Assembly (NCBI GenBank): GCA_029261595.1
Contig: JAJDAZ010000040.1
Span: 1-64,000 of the forward strand
DNA: 64,000 bases
Reading direction: 5' to 3'
Source: Nitrospinaceae bacterium
Lineage (GTDB): Bacteria > Nitrospinota > Nitrospinia > Nitrospinales > VA-1
Position 1 is the stretch's first letter; each line of letters begins with the position of its first letter. Made by a program: the position numbers and the translations under genes. Below the pieces are notes generated by a model, which was not told the DNA's origin, searched no databases, and saw only the letters and a list, made by a program, of their open reading frames with translations. Shown here in pieces: positions 16,714-25,200 of this stretch.

Positions 16714-17511
16714 ATGGAAATCTGGCGGGTGATTGATGACGGAGCCTTGAGCGGCTCTTTGAACATGGCCACCGATAGGGCGATTCTTACGGCATGTGGA
16801 GAGGGCAAAGCGCCCCCCACCTTGCGGCTGTATGGCTGGGCAGAACCGACCGTGACCCTCGGTTATGCGCAAAACGGTGATCGGGACCTCGACCGGGCCC
16901 GCTGCCTCGCCCTTGGAATTCCCGTGGTGCAACGGCCCACCGGAGGACGTGCCCTTCTTCATGACAACGAACTCACCTACAGTATGGTGGCTCCCATCCC
17001 GCATCCGCAGTTTCCCGCCAACTTGAAGGATGCTTTTTGCGCGGTCTCCCAGGCGCTTCTAATTTCCCTGGACCGACTGGGAATAGAAGGGGCGGAAATG
17101 GCCAAACCCGCCAGGGGTTCATCGAACGACAGATCGCCTTCCTGTTTTTCGTCATTGAATCATTATGAAATAACGGTTAAAAATAAAAAGTTGATTGGAT
17201 CAGCCCAACGGCGAACAAACCGGTCGTTTCTTCAACAGGGTTCCCTGTGGATCGATTGTGACAGAGAGCTGATGAACTCCCTGTTTAAATTTGATCGGTC
17301 CGAAGCATGTGCGGGCAATTTGGAAATTCTGCGGCATTCAACCGTTTCCTTGCATCAACTCTGTGGAAAGGAAGTCGGGTATCAAGAGGCGGCGCAGGCG
17401 TTTCAACAAGGCTTTCAAAATGCCTTCCCGGAAAAATGGGAACTTGGAAAACTGAGCCCTTATGAAGAAGCGTTGCGCGATCGGTTTTTTGGCCCCGGTC
17501 CCGGATATTGA
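16714..17511 (+). CDS. LipM-like octanoyltransferase / lipoate-protein ligase family
   Basis: This is a 265-residue member of the BPL/LplA/LipB superfamily, which attaches octanoyl or lipoyl groups to lipoyl domains. Visible motifs are MATDRAIL, RLYGWAEPTVTLGYAQ, VQRPTGGRALLHDNELTYS and KKLIGSAQRR. A Cys in DRSPSCFSSLNHYEI sits where the catalytic Cys of LipM octanoyltransferases lies (PSCF...YEI), so LipM activity is more likely than ATP-dependent LplA. I use ATG at 16714 with GGAGA just upstream; a GTG four codons earlier is possible. It is divergent from the SUMF1 gene and followed by the FG-GAP lipoprotein. No lipoyl enzyme genes adjoin it. Confidence 0.85.
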   Translation: MEIWRVIDDGALSGSLNMATDRAILTACGEGKAPPTLRLYGWAEPTVTLGYAQNGDRDLDRARCLALGIPVVQRPTGGRALLHDNELTYSMVAPIPHPQFPANLKDAFCAVSQALLISLDRLGIEGAEMAKPARGSSNDRSPSCFSSLNHYEITVKNKKLIGSAQRRTNRSFLQQGSLWIDCDRELMNSLFKFDRSEACAGNLEILRHSTVSLHQLCGKEVGYQEAAQAFQQGFQNAFPEKWELGKLSPYEEALRDRFFGPGPGY

Positions 17512-17553
17512 CGAAACAGGATTTTTAGCTATGACAATTCACCAGAGAAAAAT

Positions 17554-18825
17554 ATGCCAAAACAGATAACGCAATCGATGCATGGAAAAGCCGGCCCTAT
17601 GGGTTTTGCCGCAGCACTGATTATTTTATCGACACTGGTCCTGACTTTTTCGGGTTGCTCGAAAAAACAGTTGATGTCCAAAAATGCGAACCGACAGCAT
17701 TTTGTGGATGCGACATCGCGTTACCTTCCGCAGATTCCCGGAATCGTCAGACGCGCTATATTTGCCCGTGTGGATAAAGATCCCTTCCGCGATCTGATCA
17801 TCCATGTGTCCGGGAAGGGCGGGGAATCCCGGCTTCTCCTGTTGCTCAATAAAAAAGGTATTGGGTTTGAAATCAACAAGGAAAATAAAACGGTACGCAC
17901 GGCCAAAGGGGAGATTCTTTTTTTCGATTCTGGAGATTTTAACGGGGATTATACCGACGATATTGTCCTCATCCAAAAGGCGGGTGGAAAAAATTTTGTC
18001 AGTATTTTGTTCAACAATAAAAAGGGATATTATTACAAAAAGGTCGACTATTTTTTGCCGGAAATTCTACCGGGCATAGACCGGGTGCAGTTGGTGGATA
18101 TTGACCACGACCATGATCTCGACCTGTTTTTTTATGGCGAAAAAGTTTTGACCCCGGATGGCCGCCTTGATCGAAGCCAGTCGCAAGCCTTCATCAATAA
18201 CGGCGAAGGGGAATTTCAAAACTTGTCCTCCATATTGTTGCCGGAATTGCCGCCTGGAATCACCGGAGCCTATTTCGCCGATTATGATGGCGATGGAATC
18301 CGCGATGTTTTTCTCACTTATGGAAACGGGGAAAACCTCTTGTTGTTCAACAACAGTTTGGGAAAATTCAAGGACAGCACTCCCGGCAATCTTCCCAGAG
18401 TGGACGGGGAGATCACCCATGCTGATTGGGCGGACTTTGACGGCGACGGGGACAATGACATGCTTGTCATGTTTCGTCGGCCACAATCCGGGAAGACCTA
18501 TTATTTTCTCGAAAACAACGGCAAGGGCCGTTTCACAAGAAGGGAGCATGATTCCCTGGCCGTTGGAAACGCATCGCGTGTGTATTTGCTGGACGCCAAT
18601 GGCAATGGCATCCCCGATGCACTGATTCTGAGCGAAGGTCAGACCCACTATCTGCAGGGAAAAGGCAAGTGGAAGTTCTCGGTGGAAACCGTCCGTCGGC
18701 TCCCTCGTTCTCGCCAGGTAAAGGAAATGGCGTTTGGGGATATGAATGACGATGGCTATCTGGATGTTTTTGGCATCGACTCCAAGGATCACAAAGCCAG
18801 GTTATGGTTGAACCGTTTTAAATAG
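17554..18825 (+). CDS. FG-GAP/VCBS-repeat lipoprotein
   Basis: This 423-residue predicted lipoprotein has signal peptide MGFAAALIILSTLVLT and lipobox FSGC (Cys near residue 36). Six or more calcium-loop-type repeats follow: DFNGDYTDDIVL, DIDHDHDLDLFF, DYDGDGIRDVFL, DFDGDGDNDMLV, DANGNGIPDALI and DMNDDGYLDVFG. These Asp-rich loops are those of integrin-like seven-bladed propellers and bind calcium. Likely a surface or periplasmic binding protein. Upstream codons are open to 17554; M at residue 9 is another possible start that would still leave a signal peptide. Function unknown. Confidence 0.83.
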   Translation: MPKQITQSMHGKAGPMGFAAALIILSTLVLTFSGCSKKQLMSKNANRQHFVDATSRYLPQIPGIVRRAIFARVDKDPFRDLIIHVSGKGGESRLLLLLNKKGIGFEINKENKTVRTAKGEILFFDSGDFNGDYTDDIVLIQKAGGKNFVSILFNNKKGYYYKKVDYFLPEILPGIDRVQLVDIDHDHDLDLFFYGEKVLTPDGRLDRSQSQAFINNGEGEFQNLSSILLPELPPGITGAYFADYDGDGIRDVFLTYGNGENLLLFNNSLGKFKDSTPGNLPRVDGEITHADWADFDGDGDNDMLVMFRRPQSGKTYYFLENNGKGRFTRREHDSLAVGNASRVYLLDANGNGIPDALILSEGQTHYLQGKGKWKFSVETVRRLPRSRQVKEMAFGDMNDDGYLDVFGIDSKDHKARLWLNRFK

Positions 18826-18847
18826 AATGGAAGGAGAATTGTAAGCC

Positions 18848-19747
18848 ATGTCCTATTTTAAAAAGCTGACATTTTTAAAGGTGATGACCGCGGTCGCCTG
18901 GGCCGACGGGGAAATGACGCATTCGGAACTCAACCTGCTCAAATCCTTCATCAAAAAATTCGATCTGGATAAAAACGATGTGCGGGAATTAAAACCTTAT
19001 CTCGAAGCCCCCGTATCGAAAACCCTTCAGGAAGAGTTGTTCAAGCAACTCATTGCGGAAATGGAGTCTGTTGAGGAGAGGGAAGAAATAATTCAGGCAA
19101 TGTCCAGGATGGCCGAAGGCAAAAAGAAAACCAGTGAGGAGGAATTGGCGCTGGTGGATCAATTCACTACCTGGCTGAAAAAATCTTCCTTCACGACACG
19201 GTCGTTTGGGAAGGTGCGCAATTTTTTTCAGCGCACGATTTTTGTCGATGCGAGGGAAAAAGATGCGGAACTGGAAAAGTATTTTAAACGGAAAGTGATC
19301 AAGAAAATCGAATTGAGGAGCGCCAAACAAGGGCGTAAAATCAGTTTGTCGGACGATGAGGTTTACCACATCTGTCTGTTGGGGACCCTTTTAGCATCCG
19401 TCGCGCAGATCGATGAAATTTTCGAGGAAGTGGAGGAAAAGGCGCTTAAGGAAGTGTTGCAGGAATATTTTTCCTTTCCCGAACAGGAGTTGGAAATTCT
19501 TTTTGACGTCATCGTAGAACAGGCCAGACACGGATTCGACTTTCATGAAGTGGTCACTGAAACGAATCGCCTCATCACCTTTAAAGAGCGGGTGATGCTG
19601 ATCGATTGCTTTTTTGCCATAGCCGCCGCCGATGGTAAAATCTCGTCCGCAGAGTCGGAGCAGATTCGCAGAATCACCAAAGCCATGCACATCCCACATC
19701 AGGATTTCAAAGAATCCAAGATCAGAGCTTTGGAAGATTTGAAATGA
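18848..19747 (+). CDS. TerB-like domain protein (two copies)
   Basis: This 299-residue cytoplasmic, helical protein contains two TerB-type modules. The first (about 1-90) has KVMTAVAWADGEMTHSELNLL and the second (about 225-299) has CFFAIAAADGKISSAESEQI. Each carries the conserved ADG core seen in tellurite-resistance TerB and related metal-binding domains. The middle is a charged helix. It starts 22 bases after the lipoprotein gene with GGAAGGAG upstream, and the two may be one operon. TerB domains are common in stress and membrane-linked regulatory proteins; no tellurite genes are near. Confidence 0.8.
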   Translation: MSYFKKLTFLKVMTAVAWADGEMTHSELNLLKSFIKKFDLDKNDVRELKPYLEAPVSKTLQEELFKQLIAEMESVEEREEIIQAMSRMAEGKKKTSEEELALVDQFTTWLKKSSFTTRSFGKVRNFFQRTIFVDAREKDAELEKYFKRKVIKKIELRSAKQGRKISLSDDEVYHICLLGTLLASVAQIDEIFEEVEEKALKEVLQEYFSFPEQELEILFDVIVEQARHGFDFHEVVTETNRLITFKERVMLIDCFFAIAAADGKISSAESEQIRRITKAMHIPHQDFKESKIRALEDLK

Positions 19748-19790
19748 ACATTCCATTAAAAGCGGGGAGGTTCCGTTAATTTGGGAAGGA

Positions 19791-19970
19791 ATGATGGAAA
19801 AGAAGAAAAAATTCCTCGGTATTTTATTCGATTGTTGCAACGTTTACCGTCGAATCTACATCAATAAAGAGAAAAACGCCTACGAAGGGAATTGCCCCCT
19901 GTGTCAACGAGAAGTGCGTGTCCTCATTGGCTCGGATGGCTCTTCCTCCCGATTCTTCACTGCCAGATAG
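19791..19970 (+). CDS. Small zinc-ribbon-like protein
   Basis: This 59-residue protein (MMEKKKKFLGILFDCCNVYR...) has Cys15-Cys16 near the start and CPLC at about 35-38, an arrangement that could bind one zinc. GGGAAGGA lies directly upstream. A second ATG follows the first, so the true start could be 19794. It sits between the TerB gene and dtd on the same strand (27 bases before dtd), suggesting one operon. The text NVYRRIYINKEKNAYEG is not low-complexity and looks conserved, but I cannot name a family. Standard ORF length cut-offs would miss it. Confidence 0.6.
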   Translation: MMEKKKKFLGILFDCCNVYRRIYINKEKNAYEGNCPLCQREVRVLIGSDGSSSRFFTAR

Positions 19971-19997
19971 CAGAAAAAATTTCTCACACCTACCATC

Positions 19998-20432
19998 ATG
20001 AAAATCGTTATACAAAGAGTGTCCAGCGCATCCGTCGATGTGGATGGTAAAGAGATCGCCCGCGTGGGCAAGGGGCTGATGGTTCTGTTCGGGGCTGAAA
20101 AAGGCGATGCTATTTCACGGGCTGATTATTTGGCGGAGAAAACCGCGAACCTGCGCATCTTTCCCGATGCCGCGGGAAAAATGAATCTGTCCTTGAAAGA
20201 CATTGGGGGAGAGATTCTGGTAGTTTCCCAGTTCACCCTAGCTGGCGACTGCTCCAAGGGAAGGCGACCGGGGTTCGATAAAGCCGCTCTGCCAAAAGAT
20301 GCCGAGACGCTTTACCTGCGCTATGTCGAGGTGCTCACCCAATCAGGATGCCGGGTCGCTACGGGGAAATTTGGCGCCGACATGCAGGTGCAATTGGTCA
20401 ACGACGGCCCGGTGACGTTTATTCTGGATTGA
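19998..20432 (+). CDS. dtd: D-aminoacyl-tRNA deacylase
   Basis: This 144-residue enzyme hydrolyses D-amino acids and glycine mischarged on tRNA. The family N-terminus [17 protein letters not shown] is exact in style. It is followed by [36 protein letters not shown] (the SQxTL and GxRPxF motifs) and the C-terminal [10 protein letters not shown] (the cross-subunit GP motif). Full length. It is convergent with nuoN, 9 bases apart. Confidence 0.95.
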   Translation: MKIVIQRVSSASVDVDGKEIARVGKGLMVLFGAEKGDAISRADYLAEKTANLRIFPDAAGKMNLSLKDIGGEILVVSQFTLAGDCSKGRRPGFDKAALPKDAETLYLRYVEVLTQSGCRVATGKFGADMQVQLVNDGPVTFILD

Positions 20433-20441
20433 AGAAAATTT

Positions 20442-21968
20442 TTAAAAAGGAATGGAATCCAGCGCTAGTTGCATGAGCGTGGATGGGAAAACTCCAAACA
20501 GCAGGATGGCCGCCGCGCTCACGGTGATGATGCCTCCCATGCCCATTGGGATGGTGAAGGGAACTTCTTCATCTTCTTCTTTCAGGTACATCATGACGAT
20601 CACCCGCAAATAAAAGTAGACCGAAATCACGCTGGCAACAACGGCCAGTATGGTGATGAGGATGTAACCTGATTTAATGGCCGCGAGAAATACGTACAGT
20701 TTGCCGAAAAATCCGGCGGTGGGTGGAAATCCCGCCAGAGAAACCATGAACAGGGCCATTGCCGCGGCCATCAGCGGACTGCGTTTGGCCAGACCCTTGA
20801 ACCGGTTGATCGAGTTTCCTTCCTGTCCTTCGCCTTCCATGATAAACACGACGGCAAACGCGCCAATGTTCATGAACAGGTAAATCGCCAGATAAAACAG
20901 GATGCTGGCCATGCCTTCTTCGCTATTGGCCACAATGCCGATCAGCAGATAACCGGCGTGCGCAACGCCCGAATAGGCCAACATGCGTTTTACATTATCT
21001 TGAAAAATAGCGGCGATGTTGCCCACCAGCATGGTCAATACCGAAGCGCCAAACAGGAACGGCATCCAGATTTCCTGAAATGCCGGCAGGGCGATGAAAA
21101 ATATTCTGGCAATGAGTGCGAACGCCGCCGCTTTGGTGGCGACGGACATGAACGCGGTGATCGGCGTCGGAGCCCCCTGGTAAACGTCCGGAGTCCAGGA
21201 GTGGAAAGGCACCAAAGATACCTTGAACGCCAGTCCGCAAAACATCAGGGCCATCCCTATGTAGACGAGCAAGTTGGCACTGTAGGGATTCTTCTGGACC
21301 AGCTCACCGATCAAACGAATTTCAGTGGTTCCGGTTCCCGCGTAAATCAGCGCCATTCCATAAACCAGAATGGCGGATGCGAAGGCTCCGGTCAGCAGAT
21401 ATTTGATTGAGGATTCCTGGGACGCCTGACACTCCCAGTCGAGCTCAATTTTATCTGAAGGGCTTTCCCGCCCGGTTCCGTGTTTGGCCGAAAACCCGCA
21501 TAGTATGTATAGGGCGATGGAAAAAATTTCCAGCGCGATGAACGCGGTGATCAGGTTCCCCGATTTGGCAAGAAACATCATCCCCATGGTCGCAAAAAGC
21601 ACCAATGAGAAATATTCTGCTTTGTTTTCATTGTCGGATTGCGGGTAACGCACCGAACCGAAAATGGTGAACAACGACATGATCAGGAAAATGATATTGA
21701 AACTTTGAGAAAACCGGTCGTGGAGCAAGGCATTGCTGAACATCCCGGGGTTTTGTCCACTGGTCGCGGTAGGCGCCATGCCCCAAAGTGAGATGGAAAA
21801 AAACAGGGCGATCAGAATACCGGAAAGCGATGCCAGAGAAAGGTAGCGATTGTTGTTGAACGCCTTGTTCAGCCCAATCATCAGAAGAAATAACCCGGTC
21901 ACCAGAAGCGTGAGCTCCGGCAGGAGAGCGATCCAGTTCATGTCTGCTGTATTGATTATAGAACTCAT
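20442..21968 (-). CDS. nuoN: NADH-quinone oxidoreductase subunit N
   Basis: This antiporter-like proton-pumping subunit of respiratory complex I has about 508 residues and some fourteen membrane helices. Family motifs include SIALYILCGFSAK, the pump lysines in SIKYLLTGAFAS and FKVSLVPFHSWTPDVYQGAPTPITAF, and KRMLAYSGVAHAGY. I start it at MSSIINTADMNWI (21968). The frame is open to 22013, but those residues are not family-like. It is separate from the other thirteen nuo genes, which lie from 39669 on the opposite strand and stop after nuoM. A dyad at 22049-22075 lies in its promoter region, shared with the giant CHAT gene. Confidence 0.93.
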   Translation of the reverse strand: MSSIINTADMNWIALLPELTLLVTGLFLLMIGLNKAFNNNRYLSLASLSGILIALFFSISLWGMAPTATSGQNPGMFSNALLHDRFSQSFNIIFLIMSLFTIFGSVRYPQSDNENKAEYFSLVLFATMGMMFLAKSGNLITAFIALEIFSIALYILCGFSAKHGTGRESPSDKIELDWECQASQESSIKYLLTGAFASAILVYGMALIYAGTGTTEIRLIGELVQKNPYSANLLVYIGMALMFCGLAFKVSLVPFHSWTPDVYQGAPTPITAFMSVATKAAAFALIARIFFIALPAFQEIWMPFLFGASVLTMLVGNIAAIFQDNVKRMLAYSGVAHAGYLLIGIVANSEEGMASILFYLAIYLFMNIGAFAVVFIMEGEGQEGNSINRFKGLAKRSPLMAAAMALFMVSLAGFPPTAGFFGKLYVFLAAIKSGYILITILAVVASVISVYFYLRVIVMMYLKEEDEEVPFTIPMGMGGIITVSAAAILLFGVFPSTLMQLALDSIPF

Positions 21969-22048
21969 ATTATAAGCTTTGCTGTCCGGGTGCGTTCTGG
22001 TTACAGGGCGCAAACCAATGGGTAAGCAGTGTAGTGCGTTTTGTAAAG

Positions 22049-22075
22049 CATTTCCTCTACATTTTCAAGGAAATG
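22049..22075. promoter_or_regulatory. Dyad in the nuoN / CHAT-protein intergenic region
   Basis: CATTTCCT (22049-22056) and AGGAAATG (22068-22075) form a perfect 8-base inverted repeat with an 11-base gap. It lies between two divergent genes. It could be an operator for either or both. A TATAAT box at 22181-22186 lies nearer the CHAT gene but has no good -35 element. Confidence 0.4.
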
Positions 22076-22233
22076 TTTCATGGAAAAGGGAAAATCCGCC
22101 GGGTTTTTTGCCAAATGGGCGGATTCCAGAGGGGAAAAGTTTCTGCTTTTAGGGCTTCCCTTTTCATTGATAAATCGGGTTATAATTGAATATCAGAATG
22201 TTTTCCCCAAAAAATATCGCAAGGATTATTGCC

Positions 22234-25200
22234 ATGCCGACTTGCAGATTCACTTCCACAATATGCGCCTTCGTCTTTCCGATATTTTTCTTTGCTCTGG
22301 CGATACCCGTATTCGGTTCGACCAAGATAAACCAGGCCGTTCAGGTCACCACTCACCCCGGAGAAGATTTTGCATCCTCGCTGTCCGTTGACGGGAAGCT
22401 GATGGTTTTTGTTTCCGACCGTTCCGGAAATCTGGACTTATGGCTGAAACGACGGGGCCAGGGCATTCAGCCGCCCGACGAACAGTTGACGTTTCACAGC
22501 GCAGAGGACAATTCTCCAAAAGTGAGTCCCAAGGGCGACCGGGTGGTGTTCATTTCCCATCGGTCCGATCCCAAAGGAGATATTTATGTCATGGACCTGG
22601 ACGCGGGGGGGCAACCGGACCCGGAGAAACAGGCAGGGACCCGGCTGACCCAGGCGGATTTCCCGGAGGAGGATCCGGAATGGTCTCATGATGAGGGAAG
22701 CATTTACTTCACATCGATCAACCCAAAGTCGAGAAATCATGGAGTTTTCAAGATCGATTTGAAGACGCGATCGAAAACCCTGGTGGTCGATAATGCAGTC
22801 AATCCCGCAATATCTCCCAACGGCAAATACTTGGCCTTTGTTACGGAAGAGGGTAACCGCGATTTATGGGTTCTGGATCTTAAAGACGGTTCCCGTGTCC
22901 AAATGACGTCCGGTTTGACCATAGAAGTTTCTCCTACCTGGTCAGAGAAGGGCGACCGGATTTTCTTCACCCGTTACCAGGACGATACCAATTTCGACGG
23001 CGAACTATCCATCAATGACAACCCCAGTATCTGGAAAGTTGCTTTTATTGCAGGAAAGCCGGGAACGTTTCGCCAGTTGACGGACAGTTCGACTTACGAC
23101 CTGTTCCCGCAAGGATCTGCCAACGGCAAGTTGATCCTCACGTCCAACCGGCAAGCCGGCATAGATATATGGGAACTGCCGGATGAGGGATTACTGCCCA
23201 AGGTAGAGGGTTATGGAAACTCGCTCCAGGTGGTGGCGGACCTTTGCTCCGGGCCTGAAGGGTATTCCTACACCTGTCTCATGGGTTACGCCAACATCGT
23301 CCATGAGTTCGACGGTCAGGACAGCCTGGCCCGTATCCGCTACCGGTTTGCTTTAGGGTTTAAAAAACGCGGGCATTTGAATAAAGCCACCCGATTATTT
23401 AAAGAGATCATAAAAAAGCATCCAGAAGAAAAAGAATATAGGGGATTAGCGGAGATCGATCTTTTATTGTTGGAGATAGAGCGATTCAAAGAAAAAGGCC
23501 CTACCGTGCACGAAGAAAAAGTCCGGGTCGGCATCGGACAATTGGAAAGCATCGCCAGCCGCTATCCGGAATCCCTTCATATAGGAGCACGCGCATTTTT
23601 TGAAATGGGGAACCTGTATTTCCAGCTGGACAATCAGGGACGCGCTCTGGATCATTACAAAAAAGTCATCGACGGTTACCCCAGCCAACGGTATTTATCG
23701 GCGGGCGCGGCATTTTCCCAGAGTCAGATCTATGCCCTGGTAGGAGACCGGGAAAAACTGGTTCTGGCCTACGTGCAGGTGGTGAAAGATTATTATGATG
23801 TGGACTTCTGGAGCGATAAAGCGACCAAGGAGGTTTTGAATCTTTATGAAAAGCAGCCCACCCTGGAAAAGAAAGTTTCCAGCCTGCAAGCTCTGACAGA
23901 AAGATACAAAGAAATGCCGGTTCTTGCCGGGGCCATTCAGAATCGCATCGGAGAACTGTTTTATCAAGCCAACGAAAATCTCCTGGCCAAGGAAGCCTAT
24001 AAAAAGACCGTCGACCGGTTTTCCGAGGCAGAGTCTCAAGCTTTTAAAGCAAAAGTCGCGTTGGCTGATATTTATTCTGAAGAGGAAAACTTTGAAAAGA
24101 GTTTGAGTCTCTACGGAGAAATTTCAGCGGACGCCGAACTCCCTGAAGAATACACCGAACAGGCAAAAGAAGGTTTGATCGGTAAAACGCTGGAGAAGGG
24201 CTCCTGGGAATTGAAAGTGGGTGAGGTCAAGCTCGCGTTAAAAACCTTCCGCAGGTTGATGGATTTCAGCCCTGATACGGTCGGGGCGCACCGGGGGTAT
24301 TTGCAGGCGAACGCGGCATTGAAGAAAAGTGAAACCGCAGTCCAGTTTTATAAGGAGCGTCTGGAGAAGGATCGCAAGGATTCTGCGGTGGATCATTATG
24401 CCCTGGGGCTGGCGTACACTTACCTTTCGCCGCCGGATCTGAATAAAGCGGAAAAGTCCATTGCCAGGGCTTTGGCGACGGATTCCCAGCAGGTTTTTTA
24501 TCATCAGACCCTGGGCTTTGTTTTTGAGCAGAAAGAACGTCTGGTGAAAGGAGAGGATTATCTGGAGCGTGCGGTGTCTGAATATCAGATGGCCCTGGCC
24601 TTGAACGACGAAAAACTCGACCCTGAGAACGAAGCCAATTTATTGCTGAACCTGGGCAACGGGCATCATCTCTTGAACAACCATAATTCCGCCTACCAGT
24701 ATTACAATAAAAGAAAATCCAGCGGGATTCCCTTTTTCAACCTGGAAAGAGAAAGCATTTTTCATCAAAGATTCGGTGCAAGCGCTTTTAAATCCGGGTT
24801 TCACGGCGAGTCTCTCATCCAATACAAAAAGGCCTTGAAGATCGTTTCCGGGAAAAAAGATTTGAACCGGATGGCCGAGCTGAACGACCGGATCGCCCTG
24901 GTCTACCAGGACAAAGGCGATTTCGCCAAAGCGGTGGAGTATTTTTCAAAAACGCTCGAGCTCAATCAGCAGGCGGACAATCAGGTGTCGTTTTCGCGTT
25001 CATTAAGAAACATCGCCAATAATTTATTTTCTTTGAACGAGGAAAAGTCGGAGTCCGACACAAAATCCATGAACCAGGCGCTCAATAATTACTTTCAAGC
25101 CATTGCTAGCCTGGAAAAACATGGCGTGGTGCAAAGGTCGAAAAAGAAAAAGAAAGACGCCTTGTTCGGAGTTGAGGTTCAGACCGGGCTTGGAGATGAC

